Of a stretch of DNA of 64,000 bases, positions 46,371 to 59,639 are shown in pieces. The notes beneath the pieces were generated by a model, which was not told the DNA's origin, did no database searches, and saw only the letters and a program-made list of their open reading frames with translations. Made by a program: the position numbers and the translations under genes. The stretch is taken from the NCBI GenBank assembly GCA_944990035.1, contig CALYLX010000126.1:620001-684000 (forward strand), written 5' to 3'. Within the stretch, counting starts at the first letter, position 1, and each line of letters opens with the position of its first letter. The DNA comes from Clitopilus passeckerianus (Eukaryota > Basidiomycota > Agaricomycetes > Agaricales > Entolomataceae).

Positions 46371-47505
46371 CTTGTCGAAGGATGCTACGGTCATCTTCGG
46401 TGGAGGAGAGCTATTCCTGCGGTGGGTAGCCCGGCCGCGTGGTGCTTCCGATGTAACATGAAACGGCCAGACAATTGCACATCACTGTCCTCGCGTGCAC
46501 GGAAAGGACTCAGCTGAGCTGAAGGCCATCGTGACCGTGAAGGGGAACGAGAACTCGAGCTGTCTGACCGACGACTGCTTGAGGACTGCCCCTGAGTGCG
46601 TCTTCGACCTCGTGGGGTGGTTAAGGAGTTAGGTGACGATAAGGTGAGGTTAGACAGGGCATTCAGGAGAGGAAGTTTGGGAGTTGGAGGGGTCTTCCGT
46701 TGAGTAGTGACGGTGTGACCTGAAGAGGAGGTTTGCGAAGTCATGCGCCCATGCTCTGATGGGTTGGCCTGGAGAAGGGAGAAGCAGCCGGGCAGGCTGG
46801 CACGATTTCTCTTGTTCTTCGTCGCTGACTTCGAAGGATATATTTCCGAATCAGATTCTTCCTTAGAGGAAAAGCTGATATCAGAATATACGTCCTCGTC
46901 GATGCCCAAGTGGGGGTGAAGAGGAGCGCTCCGCGGAGCGTGAGGCACATGGCCTGAAGAGTTGCGGTTGTGAAGACCAGAAAGAGTCGAGTGGTTGTTG
47001 GTACCAGAGGGGCGTCGTGCATAGAAGAGAGCAGCTGAAGATTTCTGGGGATCAACGCCACTTGCCGACTTCGAGATGCCTTCATGGAAAGAGTCAACGC
47101 TGCTGTGAAAATTGCTTCCGTAGCTTCCTATACCTGCAAAATCATCAATATCCTCATCTTCATCGGTCATGATTGACCAAGAAGTGGAGGATGCAGAAGA
47201 TGATGACACAGAGTACTGGTGGCGGCGTCGGTGAAACGCAGCACCGGTGAGGGCAGTGCCGAGAGCTGAAGGCACAAGAGGTGGGACATCGCCGCCAGTT
47301 GCAAAGCCTAGGTTTGGCGAAGAAACAGCACTTGAAGCTGATGAAATGGATGGTGAAGAGGTGTCGAGGTTCTGGCAGTCGTCGCTACAGTAGACCTGAC
47401 TGGTAACGGGGAAAAGTATTAGGAGACGGAAAAGGCGGGGTAAACGGGTACATACTCATCGTCGTAGAGGTGCTTCCCGCAGGTGAGGCAGACGTCCTCG
47501 AACAT
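46233..47505 (-). CDS. ECL1: ECL1-family zinc-binding protein (one frame break)
   Basis: ECL1/2/3 proteins of fission yeast are small zinc-binding stress and lifespan factors; basidiomycete members carry long Ser-rich tails. Exon 1 (47456-47505) and exon 2 (46233-47399) are joined by a 56-nt intron. Together they read CLTCGKHLYDDD then VYCSDDCQNLDTSSPSISSA, giving the paired CxxC...CxxxC metal site at the N-terminus. The body is Ser/Pro/Arg-rich (DVPPLVPSALGTAL, RSDSSSSRSPSRSRW) and it ends HRFGSGEAR...TTRVL. At about 46460 one C is missing compared with the duplicate at 17188-18108. Restoring it makes 1218 nt, or 405 residues plus stop; as written the frame ends early at 46391. Confidence 0.8.
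46371..47290 (-). repeat. Source copy of duplicated segment A
   Basis: The reverse complement matches 17188-18108, differing by scattered substitutions and one base in length. Here it is contiguous with segment B; in the other location the two are swapped in order and 1.5 kb apart. Confidence 0.88.
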
Positions 47506-50500
47506 TGTTTAGTGAACGAGGATGACAACGAGGAGGAGGATATTCAGAGGGAAAAGTAAGTGGATGGAGGGCTTTATAAGGGGACCCAGGTCGCGTTGCA
47601 GATTCTTCTTTCAAAAACCGAAAATCGTCTAAAAGGCGACAAGTGACTCCATTCGGCTATTAATATAAAATACACGTGATTTAAACCCTTCAGGAACTTT
47701 CCGCAGGGATGAGATCCAATCTCGCATCGAATCTGGATGGGCACACCATTGTTCCCAGCCCCCAATCCTTCTTTTCGGCGTGATATGACTTGAACCGTGC
47801 GCCATCACACGTTCGGGCTCACACACGATCACCCCAGACCTTTTCTTCTTATCGAACGTGTTGTTTCTGTTATTCCTTTCGTTGTTCACGTTCTTGACCA
47901 TAGACTTTCTGTTATCCCTGCATCAGCACCGTCGTCGGTACGCTGAGCAGCCCCACTTTCCCGGACTGACCACCTGAAAATTTTGTTGCAATACTTTTTG
48001 ATCGTCACTGCTGACGTCAAGACTTTCACTTCCTAATTTGGTAAAACATACATTTCCCTCACAAAATAACGATGATTTTTCCGAATTCAACGTCACTTTC
48101 TGAGGTGACGATTCGCCTAGGATCGTTACTATGAGCCTGGTTTTCGGCGGGAGCACCTCCAAAGTCCTAGCTACCGTGGATTTACCGTGTTTCATCTCCG
48201 TTGGCTTCGTATTTGGCCACCCGGATAGTCATGAGTCCTCGACCTCATGCCTAGTGTATTCCAATTCTATCCAGTTCTACTCGGCTTGATGAATGAATGA
48301 TACCAAAAGCTTCCTGAATCTGTATTTACGGAAATCTTCAACTGGCGGTGCCCCAACACCATACCAGACTTGTCAACTGAAAAAATCACGTCGCGTATTA
48401 CCCATATCGCACCTTCCCAGTCGCAAACTTTGCTTCCTCGCAGTTCCATTCACATGGAAATTTGCATTATTGCTCTGGACCGTTCTATCCATGCATTTCA
48501 ACGAGCTCTATCAGGCTGAATCTAAACCCGCTCTGACTCTATCGACCTGCCGAGATTCTCGAGAGGACCACACCACCTTACAATTGTTGGTGGTGTTCCT
48601 GTGGACATCTTCGGTCCACACCGAGATGGTACATACTTTGCTGTCGAGCGCCCGCCTCTCAACATCACCTGAGGCAATAATGACCCAACTCGGTAACGCG
48701 GCGGCGAATCCCCTTGATCTCGACATCTCGAACAGTATGGCATGATAGGAGTCCGTGATATTGCCTCGAAATGGTGTACTCATATGCACATGCCCCTCAG
48801 ACTTCCACTGAGTCACTAATACAGTGGACAAGGCATTACGCAACATTGCTGTAACGTACACCCACATCCGCCTGCGTGTCCAATGCGTTTTTTAAAACAC
48901 TCTCTTGGAGGGTTCCCTACCTCCCCGATCACTTTTACTCGTAGGTATGCTCCCACCAATCTGGCAACACCCTGACCTTCTAGATGACTCTGTGGAAGTA
49001 AGCGATCGCAACCACATCACACGCCCGCTTTTCTGCGAGGCTTGGATGGCAATCACTGACACACGGCGACCAGAATATGGGTGAAACCCTGGTCCAAGAC
49101 CGTTTAACGAGCGTAGATTGAGTGTAGCAAAGTGTGCCATGGCCCTCAGGCTGATGATTCTATTGAGACTGCAGTTGCCGCTGTCTGGACCCTTAGTGCA
49201 CTAAGTGTAACCCTGTCGAGCCCTGTTCTACCCCACAATCACCTACGGATAAAGCCGTCCCATCGAGGCCCAGCTGATCCACGGGTCGTTTAGACTTTCC
49301 AGGGTCTTCCTTAACTGGGCTGTTCAATAACATCAATTGGGGACCGTTCTCTACACTGGGGAGATATTTCTGGCAAACACAAAGATGAGCGTCTTTTCAG
49401 CAATCATCCTTGAAGGCAGCAGACACTGGATGTGTACGTGTATTTGATCGCAGAACAAGTACATCATCGGGAAAATGTATCTTCCCCCTTAAGGAAGGTC
49501 ACACTTTAATTCTTCGAACCTTTCACTTTTTGCCCTGCCATACCCAGAACTCCAGGTCAGCCTCATAACAGGGTTCGCGCAGTCCTGGTAGTTGCAAGCT
49601 AGTCGGGTCCGAGAAGCATATTCTTATTTCTTTGATTGAAATATATAATAAGACATGCAGGAGCCACTGAGTAAATGCTAGAAGCCAGTACCCCAACGAT
49701 CGTACGGACAAATCATCCACCCCTTCTCGAAAAGTAGACAATGGATGACCTGGACAGGCCTCTGTGGAGACCCCGCCGATCCACCGTAAACCTCGTGAGC
49801 GACAGGAACCTCCTAAGAGAACCGCTCAAATTTCCTGCATGCGGCCGCGGGCCTTACACTTCAAGTTTTCTTCGGATTTGAGTTCTATTTCATCTCAAAA
49901 CCCGCGAACGTTGCGATCTTCTCGCAATTTGGCAAAGTGACGACGAAACGATGAAACTAGTGACAATGTCGATTCGGGGCTTGGACCCGACGTCGTTCGG
50001 AATTCGGCTCCGAAGCCGGAGGGTGCTTCGTCTTGAGCTTATCATTCGTGAGGTCTGCACGTAAAAACTCGACAGCATGGCTAGCCTGACTCTTCTTCAT
50101 TTCTGTCAACTCGGAGTCATCGGAAGGCCTTTAGCCATGCAAACGCCATGCACGCAGATAAGAGTTTGGCTGGGATCTACTCGCACGCGATCCAGACTGC
50201 AGTAATCCTGACTTCCAGGTCCCGAATTTGATACGTCTCTTGGGAGAATTGTGGCAACTCGGAACTGGAAACTTTTGCTGCTTATCTTTCGAAAGCAAAC
50301 AGATAAGGCTCTTGGCTAAGGAAAACACAATCTTATTCCGACCTGATTGTCTGTGGGCGCGGAGGATCGACCGTGCAGATATGGCAGGTTCTTTGTTGGA
50401 GAATGGTGGTGCTCGAGCGAATTGGCAACGGCTTGACCTGTTGGTGTAACCCAGCTGCTTCTGTACAATTCAGACACATCGGTCTCTGGGCATAGAATAG

Positions 50501-52991
50501 CAACTCTTCGAAATAGGCAACGCTCCTCTTGGCTGCTAAATAGACTTGGACACCTGATGCTTCGAAGGCTATGTCGGCTTCCAGAACGACTGCCACTACA
50601 CCACTACACCACGCCTCATGATATCTGTTCGAATATAGAAAAGGGTCTTGACTAGAACTTGTATCCCTTTAGAATACTAGATTATCGCAAGGAGCCTTGT
50701 TTGGCGAACCGGTTGTCGCCCCGATCCCCGTGGTACTGTACTCCTGTTCCCAAGCCATCGTCAGTTGACGATGGATTGCCAGGAGGATACACCATCTTTG
50801 GCGTCCTTCTCTGTGCCCCGGAGTTGTTAAAAGGAGGCCAGGAAGGCATAGAAGCAGGTAACATCAGATGAAGAAGCCTAGACGTGAGCTTGAGCTCGAA
50901 GCCGACGGCGTGGCTCAGACTAGTTGTGTGAGGCCTAAATAAAATAGCATGTGCGAGGGTCGTTCAAGAAGTATGAGAACCCTAAGACAAAAGAACGTTG
51001 CTTAATCTATTGCAGTACTCCTAAAGGCAGTCTACGACAGCAGGAAGGTAATGGTGTTGACCCAGATAGCGCCATCATCACTCAAGGTCTTCAAAACTCC
51101 TTGATGAATCAAGAAACCACGTCGATGTCTCGAAGATAAGGGATACAACTGTCTGACCATGATTCTCTATAACATCATTATCCCGCCTGTCAGACATGGT
51201 TTCGACGACATCTGTCAAGTGGTCGTAAACTGCCCGAAGAAAGACCGCACGGCGCAGTGTGGGTCGTAATAGAGTCGCGGAGTAATACTGGGAGGTCAGT
51301 TGAGAGTATTGCATGAATGGAATTGTGCGCCACAGCGTAGTTGACGAAGTCCCGAATTTCTCCTCTCGTAGCGAGCCTCAATTGTTGGTGGGCAGGGTCT
51401 TTTGCATATCATGAGCATTTAAAAGAAGAATCAGAGGAATCAGAATTTATAATAGCGGTTCTACCGTTGAGAGGAGTAAAACTCTGCGAAGGCTATTCAA
51501 GTCCAGAGTTCGCTTAGATCAACTTAAATTGACAACGCTAGCACTGGCGACTTCTAGGCGACCGAAAACATCTCAATTGCCCAATCATCGGACGCAGGCA
51601 AAGGCGGTTGCTAGAAGTGCTATATAGATGGTCTAGCCTTATTGTTCGAGGGAGGACGAGACTGGTACCCGCCGACCTGGCCTTTGATCAACTTCCGTCA
51701 GAGTACTAGCTCCTGACAGCGGGGCTCTGTCAATGCGGTAGCGCAACAATTGATCAAGGCAGCCCATTACGCTGCGTGGCTGGTAGCAATAATGAACAAG
51801 AGCCACCTGGAGGAACACCAAAAAAACAGTAGAGACCCAGAATCAACAATATCATGGAGGCCGTCTGGAATAAAACGCAGGCTCAAGAATCGGGCATAGA
51901 TGACACCAATGACAGGTAAAACGAACGTGGCGGTCAAAGTTCTAGGCAAATACTTCCGCAGCCCCTTGTTTCTTGCGGGCCGCAGATTCAGGACATCCTA
52001 ACCTTTACGTTAGACTCTCTCTGGCCCCAATCACAACACACATGTGCACAGTATGATGGAATATTGCTGATGATAGGTCAAGTTGCATTCACTCCATTAG
52101 CAAAAGATGACGAAAGGCAGCCCAAGGAGCAGTTTAGGTTAGTCCATCCGGCAACGTTTCGGACCTTGGATGGGCGAGCACCAAGCACGCCGATGGATCA
52201 GGTTCCAAGAAACTGCAAGTTGATTGCGCCGCTAGCTTCGCGGGCGGCACTCGGGAGGAGAGCCATGTTAAGGACCAGTAAGCCGCGGAAGTCGAGCGGA
52301 AACATATGAACATATGAAGTGACTGCTTGTCAGGCGCAATCCTAAGTAAACGTCGCTCCACTCCCTGAGAGTGACATGCCCAACGTTCGACAGAGACACA
52401 GACCGGGATAAAGAAGGCGTATTTACGCCTTCAATTCAGGTTAGCGTGGGTACAGAGGTCACAGCATCTATCATAGAACTTAGAAGGAGGTGTGTAATTA
52501 TGGTACAAATGCGATATTCTATTCCGATATCTCACCAAGGTAAACAAGCAAACTCGTGATATGAGGGTAGTCCATGCCATTGGTATACGATGATGAAGTT
52601 GGCGATCCCCTATCATTCCCCAAATTCCCCACAACACCACCAACACGACAAGTGACCTGAGCTCGTCCCGACCAGTCGTAATTGAACACGTACATGCAAA
52701 GTAACATGATGATTGGTATACACCGGGACCCATATGGCGCGTGATGGGCACATTCAATCAGGTGGCAAGGGCAGAGGCACAAGGTCCACACAGGGCATTC
52801 ACGTGAACGTCCTGGAAAGGGTGCATCAAGAGATCGCATAAACGCAAGTCGAAATCCAAGTAAATTGTCGACTCCTCTCTCTTGAACCAGAAAAAGGGCC
52901 CAGTGAAGCACGGTAAAAATCAAATACGTTTTGACGACGCGTAGATGATGTCAGCGGGGGTGGCGCAACCAATCGCGCCCTGGGGGCTAGC
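47506..52991. other. Gene desert of 5.5 kb
   Basis: No recognisable gene on either strand. Frames are short (under 150 codons) and give unfamiliar products. A few have protein-like runs (- strand 50333-50596, VVLEADIAFEASGVQVYLAA; - strand 51078-51381) that could be decayed exons. The first few hundred bases must hold the ECL1 promoter and the last few the VPS54 3' region. No long tandem repeat is seen. It may be an eroded transposon or relic gene area. Confidence 0.5.
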
Positions 52992-55900
52992 CTACTGACC
53001 CGCGGTCGCGTCGGGTGGTGGCGGAGCTTGGTTTTGAGCTGCTGCTGCCTGTTCGTCTGAGGAAGCTCCTCCAGGGTGCGAAGGCGGAGGCACTGGCGAG
53101 AGCGACTGCCTGGAAACAGCTAAATCGGTCGACGCCTCTGAAGGTTCTGGCGATCCTGTGCGTGCAATGGAAGATGGAGTATTGAAGCCGCTGGCGCTGG
53201 CGTTCACTTGCATGAAGAAACCACCTCCTGTGGCGGAAGGGGTCGCCGGCTTGGGCGGAGGTGTAGGTGCATTCCCATTCATACTGCTACGAGGAGACGA
53301 TTGTTCTTGTTGCGGATGAGGGGCTGGTGAAAACGAACTCTCCTCATAGGACTTGGCAGGGCCTTGTCGAAAGTGGGACTTCTGCCTGATAACAACCCCT
53401 TGAGCCTCTCGTTTGTAGAACTCATGAGCGTGCTTGATCTCTGAGGGGTGGAAGGTGGAGGCGAGGCCGGTCCAGGGCTCGGCAAGGCGCCAGGAGGCCG
53501 GGGAATGGGTTTCTCGGAGACGACGGTGATGAGCATGCTTGATATGGTTCCAACATTCCTGAGGGTAGATAGTTTTGCATGCAAGTATTTAGCGTCGGCT
53601 AATAACCTGTAAACACGGCAGAAAGAAAACGCAAATGCAGGGGGAAGAGGTACACACGATGAGCAAGCATGCCAGCAAGGGTTTTGAAAAATCTTAAACG
53701 TACCTCATCTTCGCCTCCTGACTCGGGAGCTCAATCTTGTTGTACTCTTCGGACAAGCCATGATTGATCGCTGCGAACACCTGAGTCATCACATACTAAA
53801 AGCAAATCAGTAAACGCCACACCAAAACAAGCTTGCAAACAAGACTCAAACTCGAACTCACCTCAACAACTTGCATCGAAAGATACCGCGACAAAACTTT
53901 ATGCAGGGTAACAGTCTCCTTGACCAGAATCTCCATATAATCATTAACAGCCCGGTCCGATTTTGGAGCGGTCCAATCAACGGTCTAAACAAGACAAGAC
54001 AGGATCAGTTAATCATTCAACACAGAAAACGCGTAAACCACGAGGTTCCAGGGTCACCAAAATTTGGGAGAGCGGGTGGAATAAGAAACAAGAGAGAACA
54101 AACGTAAGATGTAAGATGGTAGTAAAGCAATGGGGAGGGAAACGCGGATGAGAAGGGAACTTGCCATAAGAAGGCAAGTTGAACCAGAAGCGAACATTCG
54201 GAAACTTTGACATTCCCGTAGACAAGTGATCGGGATCGCGGAGGTATTTGCCTCTCGTGTCAACCAACAACAAAGAAAAAAAGGTATCGCGGATTCCAAT
54301 AAACATGACAAGCTAGACGCCTCACCTGTAGCGATTTGATATGTGTCATGAGCCTATCCCCCATGATCGCAACAAGTTTTGCATGGATCTCGTTCTGGTG
54401 CTCTTGGTAGTCCTGTAATCGGGTGCGGTCCGAGTCGCATTCGCATGAGTTCGCAAGGGTTTCGCAAGGTGGGTCCGATAGGGTGAATTGCGGTGAGTAT
54501 TGAGAATAATGTGACCATCGAACGTGTGCACGAGGATAAGGGGAAGAGAGGGTCGACGGAGCGAAAGAACGAGCATCAACACGCGAACGAGAACCCAAAA
54601 GTCATCCAAAATGCCGCCGGAACCCCATGATCGACCCGCGGTTGGGTGTTCATAATAATAGACGCCAAAATCACCGAGATAGATGCAGATTGCGTGTGTT
54701 TCAATACATTTCGGGGTGAGCGGGTTGGGGTTGGAGATTAGTTTCATTTAGTTTCGAAGTCGAAGTCGAGGTGTGGAGAAGTGTCCCATGTTCAAATTAT
54801 TCGGGTTCGGGATGTCGCGTTCATTTCCAAGTCGAAGTCGAGGCGGGGTAGGATGTAGTAAGAGTGATAGATCCAGAGTCAACACAGTTGAGGGATATGG
54901 AAAATTCAAGGGGAAAAAAAGAAAAATCAAAGCCTGGTCAGCAACCTCCCCACTTCACACCAGCCAAACGTCCACTCACCCGTTTCAACTTATCAAACTC
55001 AACTAACATAACCGCCTGCTTCGGACTCAAATGCCTCCTAAACGTCTCCCTCACATACGGAATCAGCTCAAACATCACCGATAAGCTCTGACTCGCAAGC
55101 GCTAGATGCTTCGCAGTTATATTCCTCAACCCCGCACTCCTCATCGCCCCCGCACCCAACACGACCTGACACACCCTTGAATTAAAAGCTTTGAGGAACT
55201 CCACCACCCGGCTCATCAATTCCGTTCCGAGGGATTTGATCGAGACCACTAGGCGGAGGTAGTCCAGGAGGAGGAAAAGCACCGAGGAGGTGCAGGAGAC
55301 GAGGAAGTACGTGTGCGATTCGATGGTTAAGTGTTTGGAGGTCGTGGTGGTGCCGTTAGTGTTGCCATTCCCATTGGTTTGCGCCACATTGGATGCATCG
55401 CCTTCAACAGCAGCATCATCCCCCTTCACAACCAACCCCTCCGCATCCCTAACCGCACTCTCAACAATAACATCCACAACCCCCCTCTGCAACCCCGCCT
55501 CAACCTCACACGGCACCCACATCTCATCCTCCACCACCTTCGCGCTCTTCCCCAGCCTCTCCTGGTGGAACGCCTGCAGGTATACCTTGGCTGTCCCTAC
55601 AATCACCGACCGTAAAGGCACGATCATCCGCCGCGCGAGGGATTCGGTGGAGAGGAGGTATGTCCAGGAGTGGGTGTAGAAGGAGACGAATGAGCCCAGG
55701 GGGAGGTCGGTTAGGGGGTTGAGATGCGGGCTTTTGGTTTTGGCCTTCTGCTCCGCCGCTGAGAGGCCTTGGAGGGAAGAGGGCAAGAGAGGGGATGAGG
55801 TTCGTAGGGTGATGAGCCGCGCGGGGAGGGTATTGGCGAGGTCGCAGGTGGAGGTGAGGAGGTCACCGAGGTCGGCTTGGAACGTGTCGAGTGTTTGGAG

Positions 55901-57536
55901 TGGGTTGGGGTCTGCGCGGAGGTGGTGTTTCCCTGACGAGAGGGATGATTGAACGATCTCTTCCACGACGAGGGTTTGTTCTTTCACAGCTTCCACTAGC
56001 GCAAGTAGGGAAGTGTAGATGCCGATGAGGAGGTGCATGAACTCTGCATGAGGCATTGTCGAGGTAGAGCTATACCATACTCCCATTAGTATCTCACGTA
56101 GTTGAATTGAAATGAAATGTAGAAGTACCCAGTCAGATCCAAACTCTTCTTCCCCCCAGCCTTCCCCTCCTCATCCGCCTCAAGATCCCCAAGCGCAACC
56201 TTCGCCTGCACACACGCTCTAACCTCCGCCAGAACGACCTCTCTCCAGCTCAACATCCCCTCCTTCACCCCGTTCGTCCTCACCAGCCCCAGGAGCAAGG
56301 GCCGGAGTCGATCCTGGAGCGCTTCGTTGCTTCTGTTGGCTTCTAACAGGTCTGCACGGAGGACAGCTACGACTTCGGAAGCAAGGGAAGCAGCGATTTC
56401 GGATGTGAGTTGACGCAGGTGGGTGGGGAGGGATGTGTAGGCTGAGAGTTTGCATAATGGGAGTGTGGGGGCGGGTATCGCCTTCTCCTCTTCATGCTCA
56501 TCTTCCTCGGCAATCCCGTGTAGAGTGTTACTAGGAGGGGCAACCTCCTCCTCGGAGTCATCCCACATAACCCACAACTCCTCCAACACACTAACAGCCT
56601 CAGCCCACTGTCCAGCCTGTACGAGACTCCGTCCAACTTTAACCCCCTCCCTGGCCCTCTCAACGACCTTGACGCCCTCCCTTACGCCCTCCAACGCGTC
56701 ACACGCCATCTCTTTCCTGACTAACTCCATCCCCTTCTTCGCGCCCTCCTCATCTAGCTTCATTAACGATGCGCGTAGAGAGGTGAGCTGGTCGAGCGCC
56801 GACGACGAGGAAGAGTGTAGTGAATGGAGGTTCGACAATGCAGAGAAGAATGACGGAGAGCGGAGTGTTATTTCATGTGTCAAGTGCTGCTCGATCACGT
56901 CTGAGTGGTGGGAGAGTGTATCGAGTAACGGCAGAGAGTGCGAGAGCGTTGTTGGGTCCGAGTGCATAGAGTCACTCCCTGTTACGAGCGCAAAGATTTT
57001 AGGGTTGGAGAGGTCAAAGGAGGTGTCGAAGAATACGGGTGGGACGGTGTTTAAAGGAGGGATGGAGGACCCGGTGCTGCGGCGAGGAGGTTCGTCGTCT
57101 TCTTCGTTCTCGTAGAAATGGCTTCCACTAGTAGTAGTATCGGCTTTGACGAATCTGTCCCATTCGCCTTGGACTCCTTTCAAGTAAGAGTCAAAGTCCT
57201 TTCGCCTGACTCTTGGTAGGTCGGCTGGAACGACAGCAGGGAGGTGACTGTGTGCTTTTGGAGGAGCCTGTTTCTTGTGTGGGTTGTTTAGCACTGTAGA
57301 GATGGCATGAAAGCCGTGTTTTGCGCTTGACCATTCTGAAGGAATGGATAGAGCAAGAGACGAAGCGTTTGGTAGCAGCGAAAGACGTGGTTGTGCTGAA
57401 AATAGTCTCCGCCTCCGTGTTCTGTTGTTCCAGCGACTGAAGCTGGACCTCTACGATCCCATTGAAATCTGTAATTTGTCGTCTGTTTTGGAGTTTCAAC
57501 GATTGAGGCCAGAGAGTCAGCATCGTCGTCTGACAT
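52992..57536 (-). CDS. VPS54: GARP complex subunit VPS54
   Basis: Tethers endosome-derived vesicles at the trans-Golgi network. Exon 1 (57455-57536) begins MSDDDADSLASIVETP; a 59-nt intron (57396-57454) then puts the frame into IPSEWSSAKHGFHAISTVLN. The long middle part contains LPRVRRKDFDSYLKGVQGEW, coiled segments, and the Vps54 core GLRNITAKHLALASQSLSVM and MFELIPYVRETF (near 55.05 kb), followed by small exons (LVAIMGDRLMTHIKSLQ; YVMTQVFAAINHGLSEEYNK). The tail is Pro/Ser-rich. Two junctions are unresolved: around 56093-56128, where no canonical intron gives the right phase, and near 53340-53370, where the frame ending at 53279 shifts to one that stays open to 52992. The protein may therefore end at 53279. 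Confidence 0.85.
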
Positions 57537-57579
57537 TGAGGTTAAGAGAGTATGTTATTCCCTTCCGTGTGACGTGACA

Positions 57580-58388
57580 ATGATCATGTTGGCGAGAACG
57601 TTTCCTCTCATTCAAAGACCACCCGTTCCTCTTCCACACAGAAGAGTAGACGACAAGCCAGTTCTATGGATAATACCTGGTGAATCTGTGCTCTCTTCAG
57701 ACCCAGAATGTTTGAAATGGCAGGCATATCTAGCACTATGTTCTCAAGAAAGCATCGCCATTCGAACGGACATTTCACCTTCTGGCGCATTGGAGAATAA
57801 ACTTCCAAATTTATTCATTCCATCTACTTCTACTCTCCTCCCAGCTCATCACATTCCATCCTACGTCACTCCTCCTCCTACTTCCAACGAATCACACGCC
57901 TGGTTCTCGCTGCTAGAAGGTCCGGTTCATTCGGCTTTGGTGCTGGCGAAACAGACAAACCAGTCTTACTTGAACAAGCTGTTCAGTCTGGCTACGACAA
58001 AGGAGACGCCACTAGAGGCACTTATCACTCCTCCGCCTGCTCCTTTGACTGGCTTTGCGTCGCTCCTCCCAGCAAACATGGGCACAAAAGTCAACGTCGA
58101 TGCAGTCATCTCCCAATACAGAGAAGCCATCGCCAGTCTCTCAGATAGACTCGCCACAGACAAGTGGTTCCTCAACTCAGAGTATGTCCCATATGCTTTT
58201 ACTATTCTTTCACTAACCCTCCCATTAGACAACCAACAGCCCTCGACGCCCTCATATTCGCCTACCTCCACACCATCCTCACCTCCAACTACCCTCTCCT
58301 CAGAATAGAAGTCACAAAACGCGTCAACCTCGTCGCGTGGGAGTACAGAGTCCGTCGAGACGTACAAGCTGCATATGTAAAGGCGTAA
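57580..58388 (+). CDS. Metaxin / Sam37-like mitochondrial outer membrane protein
   Basis: Metaxins belong to the SAM complex that inserts beta-barrel proteins into the mitochondrial outer membrane. Two exons (57580-58181 and 58229-58388) give 253 residues in frame. The N-terminus (KPVLWIIPG, ECLKWQAYLALC) resembles the thioredoxin-like half of metaxins. The second half has the GST-C-like signature with FLNSEQPTALDALIFAYLHT and YPLLRIEVTKRVNLVAWEYR. No transmembrane tail is obvious. The start is the first ATG at 57580; only 43 bp separate it from the VPS54 start codon. Confidence 0.82.
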
Positions 58389-58488
58389 TGTATACGTAGT
58401 ATTCGTACAATCTATATTAGTGTCTATGGATATTAGTGGTAAACTCATGAACGCGTGCCATACTCAGTCAACGACCCTGCTCTATCCC

Positions 58489-59639
58489 TCATCGCCCAGC
58501 TGGGGCTAACCTTCCCTCCTCGGCTTCACTCTGCTCATCCTCTTCAGCCGCTAGATGCGTCCTCTCGCCAATACTCGTCCTCACTCGGTCACCACCGGGG
58601 TTATAACGAACAGCATCCACATCCTTCTCATCAAACCTCTTCCTCAACGCACTAATCATCTTGTAAAACCAGAACCAATTCAGGCCTTGTAGGAGAAAGT
58701 TGCCCGTGCCGTAGATGAGGACGTAGGACAGGGGAAGCTCGTGGTGGATCTGGATTAGCGTTTGGAGGAATTGATAGGACTGCAGGGGTGAGTGAGTAAG
58801 GAAGGGAGAAGGGAAGGAAGGAATGCAACTTACGACAGACCCTCCGTAGACGATACGCACGCCGAAGAAGGACGTGAGGAGGAAGAACCCGTTTATGAGC
58901 TGCGCTTTCGACCCCGTACGGCCGGTTTTATCCATGAACCAGTGGATGTTCAAAAAGAACGTCGACCTGGTAGCATACATGTCAATTGTCTTTGTCGTAT
59001 AATATTCCACACCCGCACTTACGTCTCCCACAACAAACACCTCGTCCCATAATACGCCACAAACGGTTTCTATCACACCCAAAGTAAGCCACCCCTCCAC
59101 CTCGCAAACTTCCCAAGGAAATGACTCACGAAACTCATCAGATAAATCAACAAACACGCCACCCCATGCACGACAAACCCCGCATCGATGAAATTCCACA
59201 CCGCGTCCCAGGCGTCCCACAAAAAGTACCCGCACGCGATGGCGTGGACGTACCCCGTGGAAGAGCTCCAGCCGTACACCCGGTCTTCGGTCCGGGAGGA
59301 GGGCTCGTTGTAGAGGATGTACAAGGAGGAGGGCACGATGATGAGGACGTGGAGTTGGGAGACTATGTGGATTGCCCTTTTTGTATTATACATATCACTA
59401 TTAGCAAGTTGGAAATATGAGCAAAGTGAGGAAGAGACAAACCAGGTATTCCTCCCCCTCCTCCCCTTGATCGCACCATAGCTCTCCCCCGCGTATCTCT
59501 TACTCAGCCATGGTGCGAGGACTTGGTGTGTGAAGAGAAAGACGAAGAAGGAGAGTGCGAGGGTGGGCACGTAGGGCGGGAGTTTGGTTAGCCCGAGAGT
59601 GGTTGAGGTTAGGGTGGTTAGGAAGGGGTCAGAGGACAT
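58489..59639 (-). CDS. TLC-domain multi-pass membrane protein (TMEM56/FAM57-like)
   Basis: TLC proteins (TRAM, LAG1, CLN8) are ER membrane proteins; many act in lipid metabolism or sensing. Start MSSDPFLTTL at 59639. Several hydrophobic segments: PTLALSFFVFLFTHQVLAPW, HIVSQLHVLIIVPSSLYILY, IACGYFLWDAWDAVWNFIDA, VVHGVACLLIYLMSF, FFLLTSFFGVRIVYGG and SYVLIYGTGNFLLQGLNWFW. The arrangement (N-terminal helix, RNTW, then HDAFWNFIDAGFVVHG-like centre, and FMDKTGRT before the last helices) follows the family. The cytosolic C-terminus is charged (EEDEQSEAEEGR). About four short introns. It lacks the Lag1p HH motif, so ceramide synthase activity is unlikely. Confidence 0.85.

Noticed and set aside
46741..47097. 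118-codon - strand frame, with its twin at 17381-17815 on +
   Set aside because: Alternative frame of the ECL1 body; no independent start context or family.
56450..57115. 221-codon + strand frame
   Set aside because: Lies antisense to the conserved VPS54 coding sequence; Ser-rich composition follows from the opposite strand.
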